From: Rhodospirillales bacterium
Lineage (GTDB): Bacteria; Pseudomonadota; Alphaproteobacteria; Rhodospirillales; Casp-alpha2
Direction of reading: 5' to 3'
Length of the DNA stretch: 64,000 bases
NCBI GenBank assembly: GCA_017640505.1
Contig: JAEPQO010000004.1
Coordinates: 186,001 to 250,000 of the forward strand
Position numbers and translations under genes: made by a program
Shown: positions 62,560-64,000 of the stretch, one piece after another
Layout: the number at the start of each line of letters is the position of its first letter
Numbering within the stretch: the stretch's first letter is position 1
The notes under the pieces: generated by a model
What the model saw: the letters and a program-made list of their open reading frames with translations, nothing else
Databases searched by the model: none
Told to the model about the DNA's origin: nothing

Positions 62560-64000
62560 GTGGCGATTTTCAACGATGAGATTATTGACAGCCTCTTGTA
62601 CGACATGCCGGGCGGCCGCCGGCTGTTGCAGGAATCTCCGGTCATGCCCGGCCTTTGGGCGAACATCGCGAAAGACCCGGATAACAGATTTCAGGTATTG
62701 ATCACGCCTCATCGGGATGCGCGCACCGCGAACGCGGCGCGGTATCTGCGCCAGGACCTGTCGTACACGGACGACAGGTTGCAGGAGATGTTCGGCCATT
62801 ACTATCCCATCGGCGAGGCCAGACTGGCCCCGCTTGGCAGCCAGATTTCCGCCACCCTTTCGTTTCCGGAGCTGATCTTCAAGATCTGCACGCACACCAG
62901 ATGGTGGCGCGGTCTCGTCCTCGGCGACATCGACGACCACCGGAAACCTTTACACCAAGACCAAATTCGCGAATGCCTGATAATGGAGCTGGTCGAACCC
63001 GGCTACACCAGAACGACGTACCCGGAGAACCAGCCCCTGCCTTCCAGCATCATCTGGCTGGTCCGGCTGGTCGGCGCGATCCACATGAGCCACCGCATCG
63101 ACAGAGACGCCGCGGAGCCCTCGGCACAGGAGGAGTTCCAGGACAGGCTCGCCGGCCTGTTGGGTATCGGTGAACGCGGGCAAGACCCGGGCGATCGTCT
63201 GCGCGCGGCAGAAGAAATCGTTTCCTATGTATATCCCGCGTTCGAACCTTCGCTCGTAGAGACACCGGACGCCGAAGCCCTCGAAACGGACGGCGGCTTC
63301 ATGATGCACCGGATTTCGACGGACCGCCCGGTGGAACTGGCCGTCAATGATTCGGCCCGGACCATCAAGGCCGATGCGGCGCGCAACCTGTTCGGACTGC
63401 ACTGCAACGGCTTGACCTGGGCTGTCGTCGACAGCGGCATCGATGTGAAACATCCGGCGTTTCGCGACGAGAAAACCGGTGAGACCCGTGTCACCGACGT
63501 GTTCGATTTCAGCATCCTTCGCCGCCTGAACGATCTCGCCGATGTGGAACAGGCAATGTCGTCGCACCAGGATCTGCTGTTTCAGGAACTGTTACGCCGC
63601 CAGGAACGGGACGGCATGGACGACCGGGTCATGAGAATTCTCGCATCCCATCGCGACCGGCTGGAACAGGGGCTCGACATCGATTATTCGCTGATCGAAC
63701 CGCTTTTGCGTGACCGCCGCCCCGAGGTTCCGCAACTGTCCCACGGCACCCACGTTGCCGGCATTCTCGGCGCGGACTGGCAGGAAAACGACCGCACCAT
63801 CATGCGAGGTGTGTGCCCCGATATCCGGCTGATCGACATTCGTGTTTTCAAAAAAGGCCTGAAGGCGCTGGAGTCCGATGTCGTCGCGGCGATGGAGTTC
63901 ATCCGCCACCTGAATGAACGGCACGAATACATGACGGTGCACGGCGTCAACCTGAGCATCGCCATCGAACAGGACCTTCGCGCCGGCAACGCCTGCGGCC
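62560..64000 (+). CDS. Large subtilisin-like (S8) protease, truncated by the window edge
   Basis: 480 residues are visible with no stop. The start is GTG at 62560 (AIFNDEIIDSLLYDMPGG), with AGAGGA nine bases upstream. The first 285 residues are an N-terminal extension of unknown fold with no signal peptide. The S8 domain then begins: catalytic D291 in TWAVVDSGIDVKHPAF, a long helical insertion (about 315-385), and H395 in LSHGTHVAGILGAD. The catalytic Ser is beyond the window. This layout (cytoplasmic, long N-terminal region) recalls S8 proteases of unknown or defence-linked roles. It follows the amidase gene after 107 bp. Confidence 0.85.
   Translation, partial: MAIFNDEIIDSLLYDMPGGRRLLQESPVMPGLWANIAKDPDNRFQVLITPHRDARTANAARYLRQDLSYTDDRLQEMFGHYYPIGEARLAPLGSQISATLSFPELIFKICTHTRWWRGLVLGDIDDHRKPLHQDQIRECLIMELVEPGYTRTTYPENQPLPSSIIWLVRLVGAIHMSHRIDRDAAEPSAQEEFQDRLAGLLGIGERGQDPGDRLRAAEEIVSYVYPAFEPSLVETPDAEALETDGGFMMHRISTDRPVELAVNDSARTIKADAARNLFGLHCNGLTWAVVDSGIDVKHPAFRDEKTGETRVTDVFDFSILRRLNDLADVEQAMSSHQDLLFQELLRRQERDGMDDRVMRILASHRDRLEQGLDIDYSLIEPLLRDRRPEVPQLSHGTHVAGILGADWQENDRTIMRGVCPDIRLIDIRVFKKGLKALESDVVAAMEFIRHLNERHEYMTVHGVNLSIAIEQDLRAGNACG

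Overview
The window is high-GC DNA with dense coding and many 1-4 bp overlaps between neighbouring genes. It looks like the chromosome of an alphaproteobacterium, most likely marine and Rhodospirillales-like. The order lrp / greA-carB-carA / yqeY-dnaG-rpoD beside trxB, the PAS-type regulatory protein, the ectoine-degradation genes and the tripartite tricarboxylate transporter all fit that reading. This taxonomic call is an inference from gene content. No rRNA, tRNA, CRISPR array, phage or insertion sequence was found.

Layout. 1-5.9 kb: a minus-strand succinate-dehydrogenase/fumarate-reductase-like operon with a TauE/SafE permease inserted before its flavoprotein gene, a VOC protein, then a plus-strand enolase-superfamily enzyme, a second TauE/SafE permease and a PAS-type protein. 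5.9-11.1 kb: an IclR regulator with cobalamin-dependent glutamate mutase genes (glmS, glmL, glmE) and a quinone oxidoreductase. 11.2-16.9 kb: AzlC/AzlD exporter (AzlC lacks a normal start codon), two convergent periplasmic serine proteases and a membrane-bound class III nucleotide cyclase. 16.9-21.5 kb: eutC, eutB, a doeB-type deacetylase and a gamma-glutamyltransferase. 21.7-28.8 kb: tctCBA transporter, a two-subunit ThDP decarboxylase, an NTF2-like protein, an aldehyde dehydrogenase and an SDR, which together read as an import-decarboxylate-oxidise pathway. 28.8-38.5 kb: a tiny membrane protein, a repeat, an N-formylglutamate hydrolase, a nitrilase, and acyl-CoA metabolism genes interrupted by a RimB-RimK fusion. 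38.5-38.7 kb: a strong candidate small RNA. 38.8-51.4 kb: the conserved core (lysR, trxB, lrp, greA, carB, carA, yqeY, dnaG, rpoD). 51.4-53.7 kb: a hybrid sensor kinase. 53.9-62.5 kb: two NrtA/TauA-type ABC systems with one ATPase, an M20 hydrolase, a Crp/Fnr regulator and an allophanate-hydrolase-like amidase. 62.5 kb to the end: the start of a large subtilisin-like protease.

The most interesting signals are: (1) a 12-bp palindrome, GCAAATATTTGC, found twice exactly and once with one mismatch, only in the control regions of the ABC/amidase/Crp cluster, with one copy placed at the class II activation distance from a -10 box; (2) an independent, highly structured RNA gene on the minus strand with a perfect terminator and a CCUCCC segment; (3) AzlC with no ATG/GTG/TTG in its reading frame; (4) a DnaG primase that has lost three of four zinc ligands; (5) catabolic operons in unusual combinations.
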